From Xanthoparmelia taractica (Eukaryota; Ascomycota; Lecanoromycetes; Lecanorales; Parmeliaceae), in NCBI GenBank assembly GCA_033085395.1, contig JANQBS010000089.1, positions 1-64,000 of the forward strand: DNA of 64,000 nt, read 5' to 3'. Both the position numbers and the translations under genes were made by a program. This document shows positions 1 through 11,590 of the stretch, piece by piece; positions within the stretch are counted from its first letter, which is position 1, and each line of letters begins with the position of its first letter. The notes under the pieces were generated by a model. The model saw nothing but the letters and a program-made list of their open reading frames with translations. It ran no database searches and had not been told where the DNA came from.

Positions 1-585
1 TCCCCGCATGTGCGCATGCATCTGGAACAGGGGCTGGATCATGAGACACACTAACCCATAGTCCCACTATTCGATTACCGAACCTCAAACTGCAAATAGG
101 CCCATCCCTCGGATCCCAGCCCCCATTACTACACTTGGCCGGACCGTCAGTAGTGCGACTCGTGAAATGGCTGTTCGTGCCATCATAATCAAATTGCACA
201 TAGTTATTCTTATGCTCGCCCGTGATGACAATATCGTACGGCAACTTGCTCTTGAAATGCAGGGGATCACTGTCGTTGATAGGATCTCCACGTGGATTCG
301 TGGCTGGATCGACGTTCCTTTGACCAATTACGGCTTTGTTGTTGTCGTATAATGTGATTTGGCGAAGAGATTCTTCGAATCATTGGCGCAGTTCTGCCAT
401 TCGTCCAAGTGAAAGGAACATGTGCCGGGTGCGTACGGCGTACCGGAACTGTCTTCCCTAGGGAAAAGACTTGAAATGGAGGGAGAATTGTTGTCAAGAG
501 GCACCGCTTGCGTTAAACTTTGGATCAGAAGAATGAATCCCGCAAGGAGTGACGTGACTCCGACTATCGTCAAACGTGAATACAT
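1..585 (-). pseudogene. Small secreted protein, frameshifted and cut by the window edge
   Basis: The reading frame begins at 585 with a signal peptide (MYSRLTIVGV, then a hydrophobic core LLAGFILLIQ). It continues through an S/P-rich linker to a domain starting CSFHLDEWQNC. Near 358-360 the frame breaks: frame one ends shortly after NLFAK at a TAA. The next frame carries on at once with ITLYDNNKAVIG, then LPYDIVITGEH, YVQFDYDG and GGWDPRDGPIC. One missing base in a T-run on the plus strand (A-run on the coding strand) explains this; no intron fits because the two frames abut. I recall similar small secreted proteins (C...W..C core, GGWDPR...C near the end) from other ascomycetes, with no known function. 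The 3' end lies outside the window. It may be a true pseudogene or a base-call error. Confidence 0.6.
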
Positions 586-2116
586 TTTTCAGCCAAAGAT
601 AGGAAGAGCAGTGACGACGTTGTCGGGATGAATAATACAAAGTACGATCGTGAAATATGGTCAGCTCCTTTGAGATGTGCTTTGAACTCGAACCTACTAT
701 ATTGAGAGATGGAGCTTTTGCCCAGGCTTAAAGTACTTTCTCGACCTGCCGCAGCATTACCTTTCGGTTCAATCCACGAGTCCAAAGGTGGACGTCTGCG
801 CCATCTAGCCTCGTTACCCTGTATCAGAACAAAATTACAGGATGATCGTGTTGAGGTCTTATTTGACTTGCCACTGCAATGCCGCAGCTGATGGTACTGA
901 CCATTGCTTCGGTTTGATGAAAGGTTTCCACAAAGACAACATTGCTGAAGCTGAACCTCTTCTCTGTTTCAAGCCTCGTATTCTTGGGTGCCGTGAACGG
1001 ATTCAGATTGGCATAGCCAGTGCATGGACATGTCCTGAGACATGTGGATGGAAGAGCCGAATGCCGACCCTGACAAGCGTTCTTAGTATAGTCCGTCAGA
1101 GTCAGACGAAAGGATTCGTATTCACAAAAGCAACTTCGGTCAGATGATGTTGCTTGCAAGCTTAGTTACCTTGCCGTGAAGAAGATGCGCCATACAATCC
1201 ATAGACAAGAGGGATGTGCCAGAGAGATGGAGTTCTGTGTGGGGGCGGAGAATAATCATTGGTTTATCTTGTTCCTAAAGTAGGCTTACCGTTTCATTCA
1301 ATCTCTCGCTGCATGTAAGATAACATGTTGCATGTCACACTGGGTCATTAACATCCATGGACATTCCATTCCACCTATGGATATTCGGAGAGCCATAGGA
1401 ATGGGTGCATCCTAATGGTCGCGTTACACTCATCTTATAGGCAAAGATCCACCAATAGAACGTATCTGTCTATAGATAGTCGTTATATCCCTGGGGTTGA
1501 TGTTCGATTGCAGCTATTATTTAATTTGCTATCTCACATGATACCCCACTTGCTACTGTTCTTGTTCTCCATCACATTATTGCCCTTGCTAACGACTTAG
1601 TGGCGTGATCCTGCGTCGCTGTCGCCTAAATTCCATGGCCTCAAGGTCTTGATCGCGTGGTCTATGGCTACGCTGAGTCCTCTTACTTAGACAGTCAGAG
1701 GGGTTTTTCCCTGACTTGGTTCACCCATGGCAGGCAATGGAGCACTTAGCTTCTGTCTTGACACACGCACACCTACGTGTAGAACATCAAGCCTTCTAAT
1801 CTCGACAGTTGCAAAGAATTGAGATCTTTCCAGTGGTGCTCCTTTACGCAGTATTTAGGGTTACAACAGTAGGGCCAGTGAGGTGGGAAATGGGAGCTGG
1901 CACGGCTGGTAACGCCATCGTATCAGGCTGGTTTCTCTATGGACTCAGTGCTGATCCATGGGCATGCCGAGATATCCATAGGAAGGTAGAAGCGGTTGGT
2001 GGCATTTGCCTACAAGGTGAGTGTAACGCGACCATCAGATGTACCTGTTTCCATGCATCTACATTACATCTCCGATCCATGAGTAAAATGCAATATAACA
2101 TCTCATCTAAAAACAG
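586..2116. other. Intergenic region, no supported gene
   Basis: About 1.5 kb without a convincing gene. A 111-codon minus frame at 824-1159 contains a cysteine-spaced stretch (SCFCEYESF...NACQG) faintly like part of a CFEM or other small secreted protein. It has no plausible start or signal peptide. A good donor (AAG|GTGAGT) at 2017 pairs with an acceptor at 2116, suggesting that an upstream exon of the ankyrin gene ends at 2016. I could not find its start codon. Confidence 0.4.
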
Positions 2117-2925
2117 CGCCCATCATCCCCGAGGACATCGCTACCGCCATCAAAACCGACAGTCTTTCCCAACTGCAACTCGCTCTCGATGGACATCCCA
2201 CCAAATGCCCTGACGCAGCTCAGCTAAATCAACAGCTCGCCTTGGCCATAACTCACAACAGCATCACTATCATCCCCCATCTAGTCTCCCTAGGCGCTTC
2301 TCCCCTCTCGGATCCTGCCTGGGAAGCGCTGCTCTCCAGCAGCACATTCCCTTCTTTGATGACACTCATCACCAGCGGGAACTTGAACATCAACATCAAT
2401 CTAGACAGACTAGGCACCTTCCTTATCCTCGCCATCAAGCGCCAGAACGTGGACCACGTAAAAGAACTGCTCTCCCACAACGCGAATCCGGATCTGGGAC
2501 TATACGCGCACATCTACACGCCGCTCGCCAGCGCCGTCGAGTTTTCTACGTCTACATCTGCATCAGTGGACGCCTCTGTGGAAATCATCACTCTGCTCCT
2601 CAACGCCGGCGCCAGGATACAGGGGAGCGATGCCCTCCACCTCGCTGCGCTGCACGAACGGATGCATCTTCTACGCCGCTTGCTAGAGAGCAAAGGAGCA
2701 GATGTCAACGAGATGGGGTTTGAATATTGCGTAGATGAGAGGATGGCGGAGCGGGCGGGGAGTGTGCTGCATTTTGGGGTAGATGGCGGGAATGTGGAGG
2801 TGGTTGGGTTGTTGCTTGAGCATGGGGCGGACAGGGAGAAAAGAGATGTGAGGGGACGGACGCCGCTTGAGCGGGCGAGGGAACAGGATAAGAAGGGAGC
2901 GATGGGGGTGCTGCAGAGTGAATGA
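2117..2925 (+). CDS. Ankyrin-repeat protein (5' end unresolved)
   Basis: An open frame runs from an apparent acceptor at 2116 to TGA at 2923-2925, about 269 residues. Ankyrin-like units are visible: HNSITIIPHLVSLGASPLSD, a middle unit with VDHVKELLSHNANPD and TPLASAVEF, DALHLAALHERMHLLRRLLE followed by KGADVN, and SVLHFGVDGGNVEVVGLLLE followed by HGADREKRD and GRTPLERAREQ. Such solenoids bind other proteins and give no enzymatic function. No other domain is visible. The first exon is probably upstream of a 100-nt intron (2017-2116, donor GTGAGT), but no ATG in a fitting frame is obvious there, so the true start is unknown. Similar proteins are common and fast-evolving in ascomycetes. Confidence 0.7.
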
Positions 2926-4129
2926 GGCATGGATGACTCTTGGCGACAAATCGTTATTTGACTCATGGTTCATGTATTGTAACAGAGGGTCTGCTGATGT
3001 CAACAAGGAGTATATGCTATTCGATGATGATGTTCTTGGAAACCGATGCAAAATCCTGTCTGTCTATGAAAGACAAAGTATACATATATTGATATACTGT
3101 AATGGAAGGTCAGTGGGAATTCTACTAGACAGTAAACGATGTCGATTTCCTCCACGATATGCTTATTTCATTAGCGTTAGTGTCGAAGGTCTAGCATGAA
3201 CTACTCGTTGTGAAAGCAATTCTTTGCATGGCATCATTTGATTAAAACCACCTTCAATCCTCTCTTCACCGTCTCTATCACCCACGTGACCGTATGAGAG
3301 CTGTCATATATATATAGCTCCTATTCTCAGAGGGCCAGGGGTGTAAGTATGGATGCTGACCGTGTTCAACGATGTGATTGACCCTTAATTGGCGATCTGT
3401 AAGGTGAGGGTGCCGCCTCCTGGGGGAAGGGTAATCGTTTTAACGGTTTAGATTCAAAAACCGTTGCAGATGTACAACATATGGACGTACGGTACAATGG
3501 AGTAGCTTTGTTTTTTGTTTATTTTCTGCAGGGAGATTACCTCATGCTGCATATGTTGTAAAGGCTGGCGCATCCATAGGGCCTCGGCTCCATAGCCTTC
3601 CCCGCTGATGGCACCACCCTTGGTGTCGAATTGCGGCTCCTCGGGTCCCATCATTTACAATTATACAACAATCCTGTAAAGACTGAATCCACGAATCAAC
3701 AGGCTGGAAGAGAGGGTGCGGATGGGCCGGATGCAGATTTTCACAGCAGCCAAGCACTGACACAGCCCTTATCTGCGCCTTTCCCTCGCTATGGATAACG
3801 ATTAGCTAAGCGGGCTTGCATGGATTTGCGTCCCCATTGGTGGTCAGTAACGTGGCTCAGTGTCAGGGCAAGGCTGAAAGATGTGCACACTCTTTAACGC
3901 CCGACGTAGCCCCGTATCATCATTTCTATCATGAATTATTAATATGTTGCGTCTACCATATTCCCTATCAATCAACAAGACAGAAGGCCTCTATTCATTC
4001 CGAGTCAGCAACTTGCTACCTCCTGCCATCGGCGCATTGACGCGTCAAGACAATCAGCCTCTTCGCTAGCGCACTCCTTCAAGGCTAGACTATACTTGTT
4101 CCAGCTGCGCTCTTCGCTGAATCGACAAG
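2926..4129. other. Intergenic region
   Basis: No gene recognised. It holds a TATATATATA run near 3308, and a perfect 12-bp palindrome TTGACGCGTCAA at 4038-4049, about 85 bp before the next start codon. Confidence 0.5.
4038..4049. promoter_or_regulatory. Palindrome TTGACGCGTCAA upstream of the membrane-protein gene
   Basis: A perfect 12-bp inverted repeat that includes ACGCGT and the half-site TGACG. It lies about 80 bp before the ATG at 4130. The size and position suit a dimeric transcription factor (bZIP-type or MBF-type), but the factor is not identifiable from sequence. Confidence 0.35.
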
Positions 4130-5407
4130 ATGATCTGTTCACTTGCTCTTCTGATCGTCATTGCAACATGGGTTCTTAACGTCCAGGCCAGAGACGAAAT
4201 GCTTATCCACGGCTGGGCGCCTGAGCCGTCCGGCCGTGGGACTTGGTCCATTCTTTGGAGCTGCCTAGCTACTATATTCATCTGCACCTGGTCTGCTTTA
4301 CATTTAGATGTTCCGAAGAACCACGGCCGATGGTATCTGATCTTTCGGAAAGTGAGATGGATGCTGCTAGCTGCGATGGCGCCTGAGATCATTCTTGCCA
4401 CGTCCGCTGACAATTTCTTTGAAGCTCGAGCTCTATCGAAACACTTGCGCAAACATGGACACCGGGAGTGGACGCTGACACAAACGCAATTTGCTTCTGC
4501 AGGGGGCTTCTGGACCCGTACGCCGCAACGCTATGAATCGAAGTGCAGCCTAGAAAATCTACGGCTGCTTATCGAAAATGGTGACGTTGATAGCCCTTCT
4601 GTATCGGAAGATGAGTTGAAAAGCCGTGGGAAGAGTGATTGGATTATCAAACTTATCGCGGTGATCCAAATCCTTTGGTTCGTGGTCCAGACACTCTTCC
4701 GTGCCATTCAGCATTACCAAACCACAGCACTTGAGATCATGACTGTCGCTTTTGTGTTCTGTTCGGTTTTCATTTACGGATTTTCATTCAACCAACCACA
4801 GAATGTCGAATATCCTGTGTTTCTGGAAATATCAGCTACGGCGCTGACCAGAGACGCAGCCGCGTCTGCGACAGACACAACCACGCCGGCCACAGACAAG
4901 ACCAAGCCAAACCAAAATTCCGACAAGTCAATTGGCCCAGAAGAGGGAGCTGGGCCTGCTTCTCCTATCGGTCGCGTGGTAGGAATGCGCTCGGGTCCTT
5001 CAAATCAATACGGTCCAGGATGGGCAGCGGAGACTGTTCCGGCGATTCTATTCGGACTGTTTGCTTGCGGATTTGGAGCTCTCCACTGCTTTGCTTGGAA
5101 CTCGCCCTTCCCAACCGCGAAGGAGAGACTTGCTTGGCACGTTTGCTCCGCGACAACGACGGCTTTACCAGCTCTATTTATCTTGTTAGTTCTCGTAGCG
5201 GACAACCTCGTCTACATACGTACAAATTTCGAAAATGTGATGATAGTTGACAGTATAATATCACCAGCTGGTGTCGCTGTGGCATTGTCATATGTTATTG
5301 GGCGGATCACGATCATTGTGTTGGCATTCATGAGTCTCCGAGCCTTGCCGGCCGACGCATTTCAGACGGTGGACTGGAACAACTACATCCCGCACTTTGC
5401 CGCCTGA
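4130..5407 (+). CDS. Multi-pass integral membrane protein of a fungal family of unknown function
   Basis: A single open frame of 425 residues. A hydrophobic N-terminus (MICSLALLIVIATWVLNV) is followed by the motif GRGTWSILWSCLATIFICTW at about 36-55, the hallmark of a large Pezizomycotina and basidiomycete family usually annotated only as integral membrane protein. Further hydrophobic helices are near 170-190 (IIKLIAVIQILWFVVQTLF), 205-222, 300-320 (ILFGLFACGFGALHCF), 335-357 (ALPALFILLVLVADNLVY) and 370-397. Between helices three and four is a hydrophilic S/T/A-rich loop (ATDTTTPATDKT). No transporter or enzyme motif is visible. The start at 4130 gives the expected N-terminal hydrophobic segment. 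The function is unknown. Confidence 0.8.
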   Translation: MICSLALLIVIATWVLNVQARDEMLIHGWAPEPSGRGTWSILWSCLATIFICTWSALHLDVPKNHGRWYLIFRKVRWMLLAAMAPEIILATSADNFFEARALSKHLRKHGHREWTLTQTQFASAGGFWTRTPQRYESKCSLENLRLLIENGDVDSPSVSEDELKSRGKSDWIIKLIAVIQILWFVVQTLFRAIQHYQTTALEIMTVAFVFCSVFIYGFSFNQPQNVEYPVFLEISATALTRDAAASATDTTTPATDKTKPNQNSDKSIGPEEGAGPASPIGRVVGMRSGPSNQYGPGWAAETVPAILFGLFACGFGALHCFAWNSPFPTAKERLAWHVCSATTTALPALFILLVLVADNLVYIRTNFENVMIVDSIISPAGVAVALSYVIGRITIIVLAFMSLRALPADAFQTVDWNNYIPHFAA

Positions 5408-6367
5408 GAACTCGATCCGATGGTTCGGTATACTAGGAATTTTCATGGAGGAATGCACGTATTAGTTCACGATGCTCTCCTGTGGATGCCAGAGACGCGA
5501 GTTATACGGCTTACATCTCCTCGACCTCCCCCATGGGATTCTGATACCCTTTCCCTCTTCAGCCTTCCTCAGGTCAGTGGGCATAAAGGCTTGTTGCCGG
5601 TATACTGTTTGTGCATGGGATTTGCGGGAGGAAAAGGGGGGTTTGTCAGTCGTCTGGGTCTCACAAGATTCAGGACGTTGATTTGTACTGCTCAATTCCA
5701 TTCTTTTCTCGTAATCTAGCCGGACATTTTTGAACATGCCAGCATCCCCACGGTGTATGTTCTATGTATGTTGTTCTATCGCGTCTCCAACTTCAATACC
5801 CTTGGATATCGTACTCGAGCTTCTCCTTCAGTACAACCCAGAACTCTCCAATCATCTTCCGTCAAGCCTTTGCCCCACCAACTACCGCTAACAAGAAGGC
5901 ACCGCCTCGAGTCGACCTTCGATTCTCCCCCCCTCCCTTATTCCGACCCATAAACCTTATACTCGCCTTCTCCATCAAAAAAATTCCACCTCGTCACTTT
6001 ATCTTAAAGCCTACGAGCCTCCATCCCAATAAGCATGTAGATCCATTCTGATGACAGGCCGGCTTTCAGTCCAATCCCATAGCTTCCAATGAGGCGTGGG
6101 TGATTGGGCGATGACTATGGCAGCTGCGTGAGAAGCGATAAAGGATGCAGGCCAAATCACCAATCGAGCTGCGGAAACATTCCGGACTGCGGCAACGCTA
6201 ATCCGAAAATGTGCTAATTGATCGCGAAACGACGCGTCCCACGCGCCAAAGTCGTTGACCCTCCGTCGAGCACTTCGAATTGCTTCACCGCAAGCCAAAA
6301 TATCTGAATTAGATAAGTTTCCTTTGCTTCTCATAAGCAAATCCATCATTTTCCTCTAGCTGGCGTA
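5408..6367. other. Intergenic region and MCM7 promoter
   Basis: No gene is supported. Open frames here, including a 112-codon minus frame at 6011-6349, have no recognisable features and overlap the MCM7 promoter elements at 6223-6237. Confidence 0.5.
6223..6237. promoter_or_regulatory. G1/S control boxes (SCB-type CGCGAAA and MCB ACGCGT)
   Basis: CGCGAAA at 6223-6229 and ACGCGT at 6232-6237 sit two bases apart, about 130 bp before the MCM7 ATG. These are the known yeast recognition sequences for SBF and MBF, which switch on replication genes at G1/S. Their adjacency and their position in front of an MCM gene support a real role. Binding is inferred, not shown. Confidence 0.6.
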
Positions 6368-8987
6368 ATGGCGCTCCTTACATTCCGATCGCCCGTGGAC
6401 TACGCTGCACAGCAAGGTAAGCGCCCCTTTCCTTTGCTCGACCCTTTGGACATGAAGTACTGACAAGGACTACAGCCGCCTTCGAGGACTTCCTACTGAA
6501 CTACAAATCCACGCAAACGGACCTGGACATCACAGCGACTGATGCATTTGAAGATCTTAACATCGATGAAGATGGCACAAGCGATGAGTACGACTTCATG
6601 GACGACGTGGCAGATGGCAAGGCTGCGCGGCATGCTGCGCGGCAGAAAGAGCCAAAGAGAAAATATATGGATATGTTGCAGAAGGTGGCAGATCGACAGA
6701 TAGGGGAAGTGACCATAGAATTAGACGATTTGGACAATGTCAGTGAGCCCTCTGATTGCGTGCTCTAATGATACTGATGACGGGGTTTAAGTATGAGAAA
6801 AGCTTCAGTGATGAGGGAACGGCCTTACGGTTAGTTGACTCAATCGAAAGAAATGCGAAACATTACATCGATGTTCTGTCGCGTGCGGTGGATAAAGTAA
6901 TGCCGAAAGAAACCAAGGAGATTTCGTTCAAAGACGACGTACTCGATATCATCATGTCGCAGCGCGAAAAGAGGAACGAGAGCGTGATGATGGCAGCAGA
7001 AAATGAGCTCGACCCTGCGCAACCTGAAGGCATATTTCCGGCTGAGCTTACACGACGATATACATTGGTTTTTAAGCCAATCACTCCTGCCGGATCGGAC
7101 AGCGACAGAAACACAAAAGCTCTCGCTGTCCGGAATGTACGAGGAGAGCATCTGGGCCATCTCATCACTGTTCGAGGTATTACGACTAGGGTTTCTGATG
7201 TCAAACCTTCCGTTCAAGTCAATGCGTACACCTGTGATCGATGTGGTTACGAGATATTTCAGCCTGTAACCTCGAAGCAATTCACCCCAATGACCGAATG
7301 CCCCTCCCCAGAATGCCAGCAAAATAACTCCAAGGGTCAATTATTCCTGTCAACGCGAGCATCGAAGTTCTTGCCGTTTCAAGAAGTCAAGATACAGGAG
7401 ATGGCTGATCAAGTACCTGTTGGCCATATTCCTCGGACACTAACTGTTCACTGTCATGGAACCTTGACAAGACAGATAAACCCAGGCGACGTCATTGATG
7501 TTGCAGGGATCTTCCTCCCTACTCCTTACACAGGCTTCAAAGCTATTCGTGCTGGCCTTCTGACAGATACCTACCTCGAAGCTCAACATGTTAATCAACA
7601 TAAAAAAGCGTACGATGACCTGGTCTTTGATGCCAAGACATTCCGAAGAATCGAGCAATACAAGCATTCTGGTCACATGTATGAGTACCTCTCGAGGTCG
7701 ATCGCTCCGGAAATCTATGGTCATCAAGATGTAAAGAAAGCGCTTCTCTTGCTCCTGATTGGTGGCGTCACTAAAGAAATGGGCGACGGAATGCGAATAC
7801 GTGGAGACATCAACATCTGCCTTATGGGAGATCCTGGTGTGGCTAAATCTCAGCTTCTCAAGTACATCACCAAAGTCGCTCCTCGGGGCGTTTATACTAC
7901 CGGGCGTGGAAGCAGTGGTGTGGGTTTGACAGCAGCCGTCATGCGAGATCCGGTCACGGACGAGATGGTGCTGGAAGGAGGTGCTCTAGTCTTGGCAGAC
8001 AACGGTATTTGTTGTATCGATGAATTCGACAAGATGGATGATGGAGACCGAACAGCCATCCACGAAGTCATGGAACAACAGACAATCTCGATATCAAAAG
8101 CTGGCATCACAACATCTCTCAATGCTCGGACATCAATCCTTGCTGCAGCTAATCCCCTCTATGGCCGCTACAACCCACGAATCTCACCTGTCGACAACAT
8201 TAACCTTCCCGCCGCACTTCTTTCACGATTTGATATCCTCTTCCTCATGCTGGACCAGCCAAGTCGCGAATCGGACGAAGAGCTAGCGCAGCATGTGACC
8301 TATGTTCACATGAATAACAAGCATCCAGAGACCACAGGCGTCGTCTTCACTCCCCATGAAGTCCGCCAGTACATTGCTCAAGCTCGAAGTTGGCGGCCCA
8401 CGGTGCCCAAGGAGGTATCGGAGTACATGGTTGGTGCATACGTACGTATGCGGCAACAGCAGAAGCGCGATGAAGGTGGCAAGAAGCATTTCACCCACAC
8501 CTCACCTCGTACCCTTTTAGGTGTCCTCCGTCTCTCGCAAGCATTGGCCCGACTACGTTTTTCCTCACAGGTCGTCACTGATGATGTAGATGAGGCTTTA
8601 CGATTGGTGGAAGTCAGCAAAGCAAGCTTGTACAACGACTCGAGAGGAGCGAGTGATCAAAGCCCAAGCAGCAAGATTTACAATCTCATTAGAGCGATGA
8701 AGGACAGCGGGGCGGCAGCTGTTGGAGACGGGACTAGAGGAGAGTTGAGCATTAAGAAGGTTAGGGAAAGAATTATCGCAAAAGGTTTTACGGCGGATCA
8801 GTTTAGCCAGGCGTTGGATGAGTATGCTTTGCTTGATGTGAGCCACCCTTTCCCCTTTCCCTGATGGAAACGTTGCTGACAGGAAGCTTTGCAGGTATGG
8901 CAAACGGCTGCGGAAGGCACCCGTCTCGTTTTCATCGAGTCTGGAGACGGGGACATGGACATGGATGGAGAGGATGATATGTTCTAG
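6368..8987 (+). CDS. MCM7: DNA replication licensing factor MCM7
   Basis: Four exons (6368-6416, 6476-6738, 6792-8837, 8895-8987) join to 816 codons, normal for fungal MCM7. It is a subunit of the hexameric MCM2-7 helicase loaded at origins and unwinds DNA at the replication fork. The start MALLTFRSPVDYAAQQ is typical of fungal MCM7. A C4 zinc motif begins at about residue 252 (CDRCGY...CPSPEC). The stretch LPFQEVKIQEMADQVPVGHI is strongly MCM7-like. Walker A is GDPGVAKSQ at about 450, Walker B is CIDEFDKM at about 512, and the arginine finger is LSRFD. All introns are 53-59 nt with GT-AG ends. The last short exon ends in an acidic tail (GDGDMDMDGEDDMF). The promoter has adjacent SCB and MCB boxes, consistent with G1/S expression. 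Confidence 0.97.
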
Positions 8988-9818
8988 ATGGAGTGATGTC
9001 CGCGGTGTTTGGGCTAAGTATCTGCTGCTTGTAGGGTTATAGCTTGTAATGTATAGCAGCAGGGAAAGACGAAATAGTGAAGCCCTCAGGAACCTTGATG
9101 AATTCGAACAGCTTGTGGCCTTTCATCATCCACGGATTACTATACCCTTTGAACCCATATAACTTCATGTAGATGATATATAGCATTGTGCATGAGAATA
9201 AGACGTCTTACTAAGAAACTATTCGACTGCGTAGATAGAAAAGAGGTAAAGACGAAAAAAGCAAGCTCGCCGGGTTCGGCAAGGCGCGGCGGGCGGACTC
9301 GAAAAGCTTCAATTCCAACTTCATCTTCGCCAGTTCAATGGCGACGTAATGTGCAGAGCCTCGAGAGTACGCCAGGCAGTGATGACTCTGCAGTATACTG
9401 GGTAGTCTGAGTTCGACGAATTGCGAATCTATACATCTTGCAGCAACCTTGCCGTTGAAATTCCCCCCATTGAAAGCAAGACATCAAACCCGCAAACTGG
9501 GAGATTTGAGTGCCCACCACTTTAAAGCCTACCGCCACCGCGAGCAAGCAAGTGTCTACGAGACAGAGCCGAATCACCACACAGCTCGAGTCTGCAGGAG
9601 AATGCGAGAATCCGGCTTCCACCCATTCAAGGGTCGAGTCAGTCGGCGCTTTGGCGAGACGGTACGGACCGCTGCATACAAACAAAGTTGACGCGGCTGC
9701 ACTGCAGCAAAGGAGTAGTTTTGAATGCTAATGCATTGCATCTTAGCTTGGCCCAGACGCTCCGTACTTGAGCTGTGAGTCTGCACCTGCCTGACACCCG
9801 CCTTACCTACCGACCGCA
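8988..9818. other. Intergenic region
   Basis: No supported gene. Several overlapping frames of 60-120 codons on both strands at 9186-9846 show no domain, signal peptide or consistent frame. Confidence 0.5.
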
Positions 9819-10819
9819 ATGGCTGATTGGTGGTGGTGGTGGACAATAGACTACGATATACGATGTGTGTGCGTCCGTGTACAGATTTTCTTTTTTAGAG
9901 GCCTGGGGCTGAGAGTGCATAGTGATGAAAGAGGATATTGATACGCTGAAGAATGATTGGTTGACGGATAATGTATGTATGGGGGGTTACACTTGCTAGA
10001 ACTGGGCATGGGCTAATGGATCGTGCAGAGCATATCATTTTGGGAAGAGTACGTCCGTCATCGGGATTAGGGTCGTCTTAGGACTATACGGCTTCACCAA
10101 AAGGGCGGCTGTGTTGGTGGGGGCTCACGGTGTCTACAGGTACCTCGAACGCGAATACCTCAATCAATACAAAAACGCCCACATCGTCCTCCTCCGCCCA
10201 TCCATGTCCTTCATGCTCATGCAGACCCCCGACCCCCTCACGCTCAAAGAAGCTCTCCCAAACTTCTCACGCACAACCCACATCTTCCTCCCCATCAACG
10301 ACTGCCGCAACCCCTCAATCGCCGAAGGCGGCTCCCACTGGTCACTCCTCCTTGTGAGCATTGTTGATGGCGTCGCATTCCACTATGACAGCCTCAATCC
10401 CGCAAATAGAAACGAAGCTGCACTGGCGGCGAGAAAGATTGGCCAGTTATTAGGAAGACAGCTCCAATTCATCGATCTGGCGGATTCCCCGCAGCAGGAG
10501 AATAGCAGTGATTGTGGGGTATTTGTCTGCATACAGATGAGACATTTGCTGTTGAGGAAGCTGTTGATGGCGCATGCGAAGGAGAAGGTTAGTATGAGCA
10601 TGGGAGGGAAGAGTGTGGATGCTTCACAGGGACGGAAAGAAATGCTGAGGATCATTGAGGGGTTTAGGAAGGAAGGAGAGAGGCGGAGATCGTAAGTATC
10701 GTATGCGGTGTGGGTGTGAAAATTGTTTGCTGAATGAGGACAGATCGAGTGCAAGTCCCTCACAGAGCCACAAGCATTCGAGCCAGAAGCCTTCGAGGAG
10801 CCCTCCGAGGATTGAGTGA
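9819..10819 (+). CDS. DEN1: Ulp1-family cysteine protease, DEN1/NEP2 (SENP8) type deneddylase
   Basis: Predicted to cut the ubiquitin-like modifier NEDD8/Rub1 from its precursor or from cullins. The core matches SENP8/DEN1: DIDTLKNDWLTDN at 9934-9972, SISFWEEYLEREYL across introns 9973-10028 and 10049-10139, then the triad. His is in GSHWSLLLV, Asp in FHYDSLNP, and Cys in NSSDCGVFVC, with the oxyanion Gln in DSPQQEN. The 3' end is either TAA at 10693-10695 or, by splicing 10692-10743, an RS/SP-rich tail ending at 10819. The 5' exon is inferred from ATG 9819. It encodes five tryptophans then TIDYDIR, which fits the family motif before the first helix, but its donor and acceptor are uncertain. 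A minimal start at 9925 is the alternative. Confidence 0.85.
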
Positions 10820-11590
10820 AATCCGTATAGGTCTAATGAGTGGTCGTAGCCGCATCGTTTGCATATGCATGCTTGAGCGTGGGAGTTGCATGGAAGTTGC
10901 TCGGAAAATACTGCGGAAGAAAACTTGCTACTTGACAGCTGTAGCAACATGATATGCGGGCATATTGCATGGCTTTAAGCTGTCGTCACTGCTCCACTGG
11001 TGGCTAACCAAAATTCACCTTCTTTGCCTTGCTGATATAATAATCACGCCTGCAATTTCCATTGTGTCTACCGTTTCTCCATGCCTCCATTTCTACATTG
11101 AGAACTCCGGATTGCTTGAATGGGCGGGAATACGGACATCTGCTATTACACTGGTAAATATGAGGGGAGCATAAAGCTCGACAAGGACGAGTCTCCTTGT
11201 TAGGTCCTTATGGTGCTGGAAAGCTTTTCAAGTCACTGTAGAATGCAAAACCGGAAGGGCTGCTTGGGTCAATCGTGCGGTATATTCCAGTCATGTATGG
11301 TGCCTTAGGAAGAACCACATTATTCAATATAGCAAATAGGCTGCGAAGCCTGTCGGCCGACGCTGGCTCAGTCATTGTATGTTGCCAGATTGTAGGAGAA
11401 GTCACGTGAGCCCACTCAAATTTCTGTGTTCCGTAATTCCGTCTTTATTCCGACGACACTTGAACTTACGAAGTACACACACACTCTTACTCCGCACACA
11501 CCGTCCAACTCAAGACAGGCAAATCGTCAACATCGCTCTCGGTATCGCCCTCACTTTCCAGAAGCTGTACCTTCTAACGGGCCCAGCACC
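10820..11590. other. Intergenic region
   Basis: No gene recognised. The stretch before 11591 is probably the 5' leader of the FAR1-like gene; its frame is open upstream of the ATG but has no earlier ATG. Confidence 0.5.

Noticed and set aside
824..1159. Cysteine-containing minus frame resembling part of a CFEM or small secreted protein
   Set aside because: It has no signal peptide, no plausible start exon and incomplete cysteine spacing.
6011..6349. 112-codon minus-strand frame upstream of MCM7
   Set aside because: It overlaps the SCB/MCB promoter boxes, lacks a recognisable domain, and its composition looks random.
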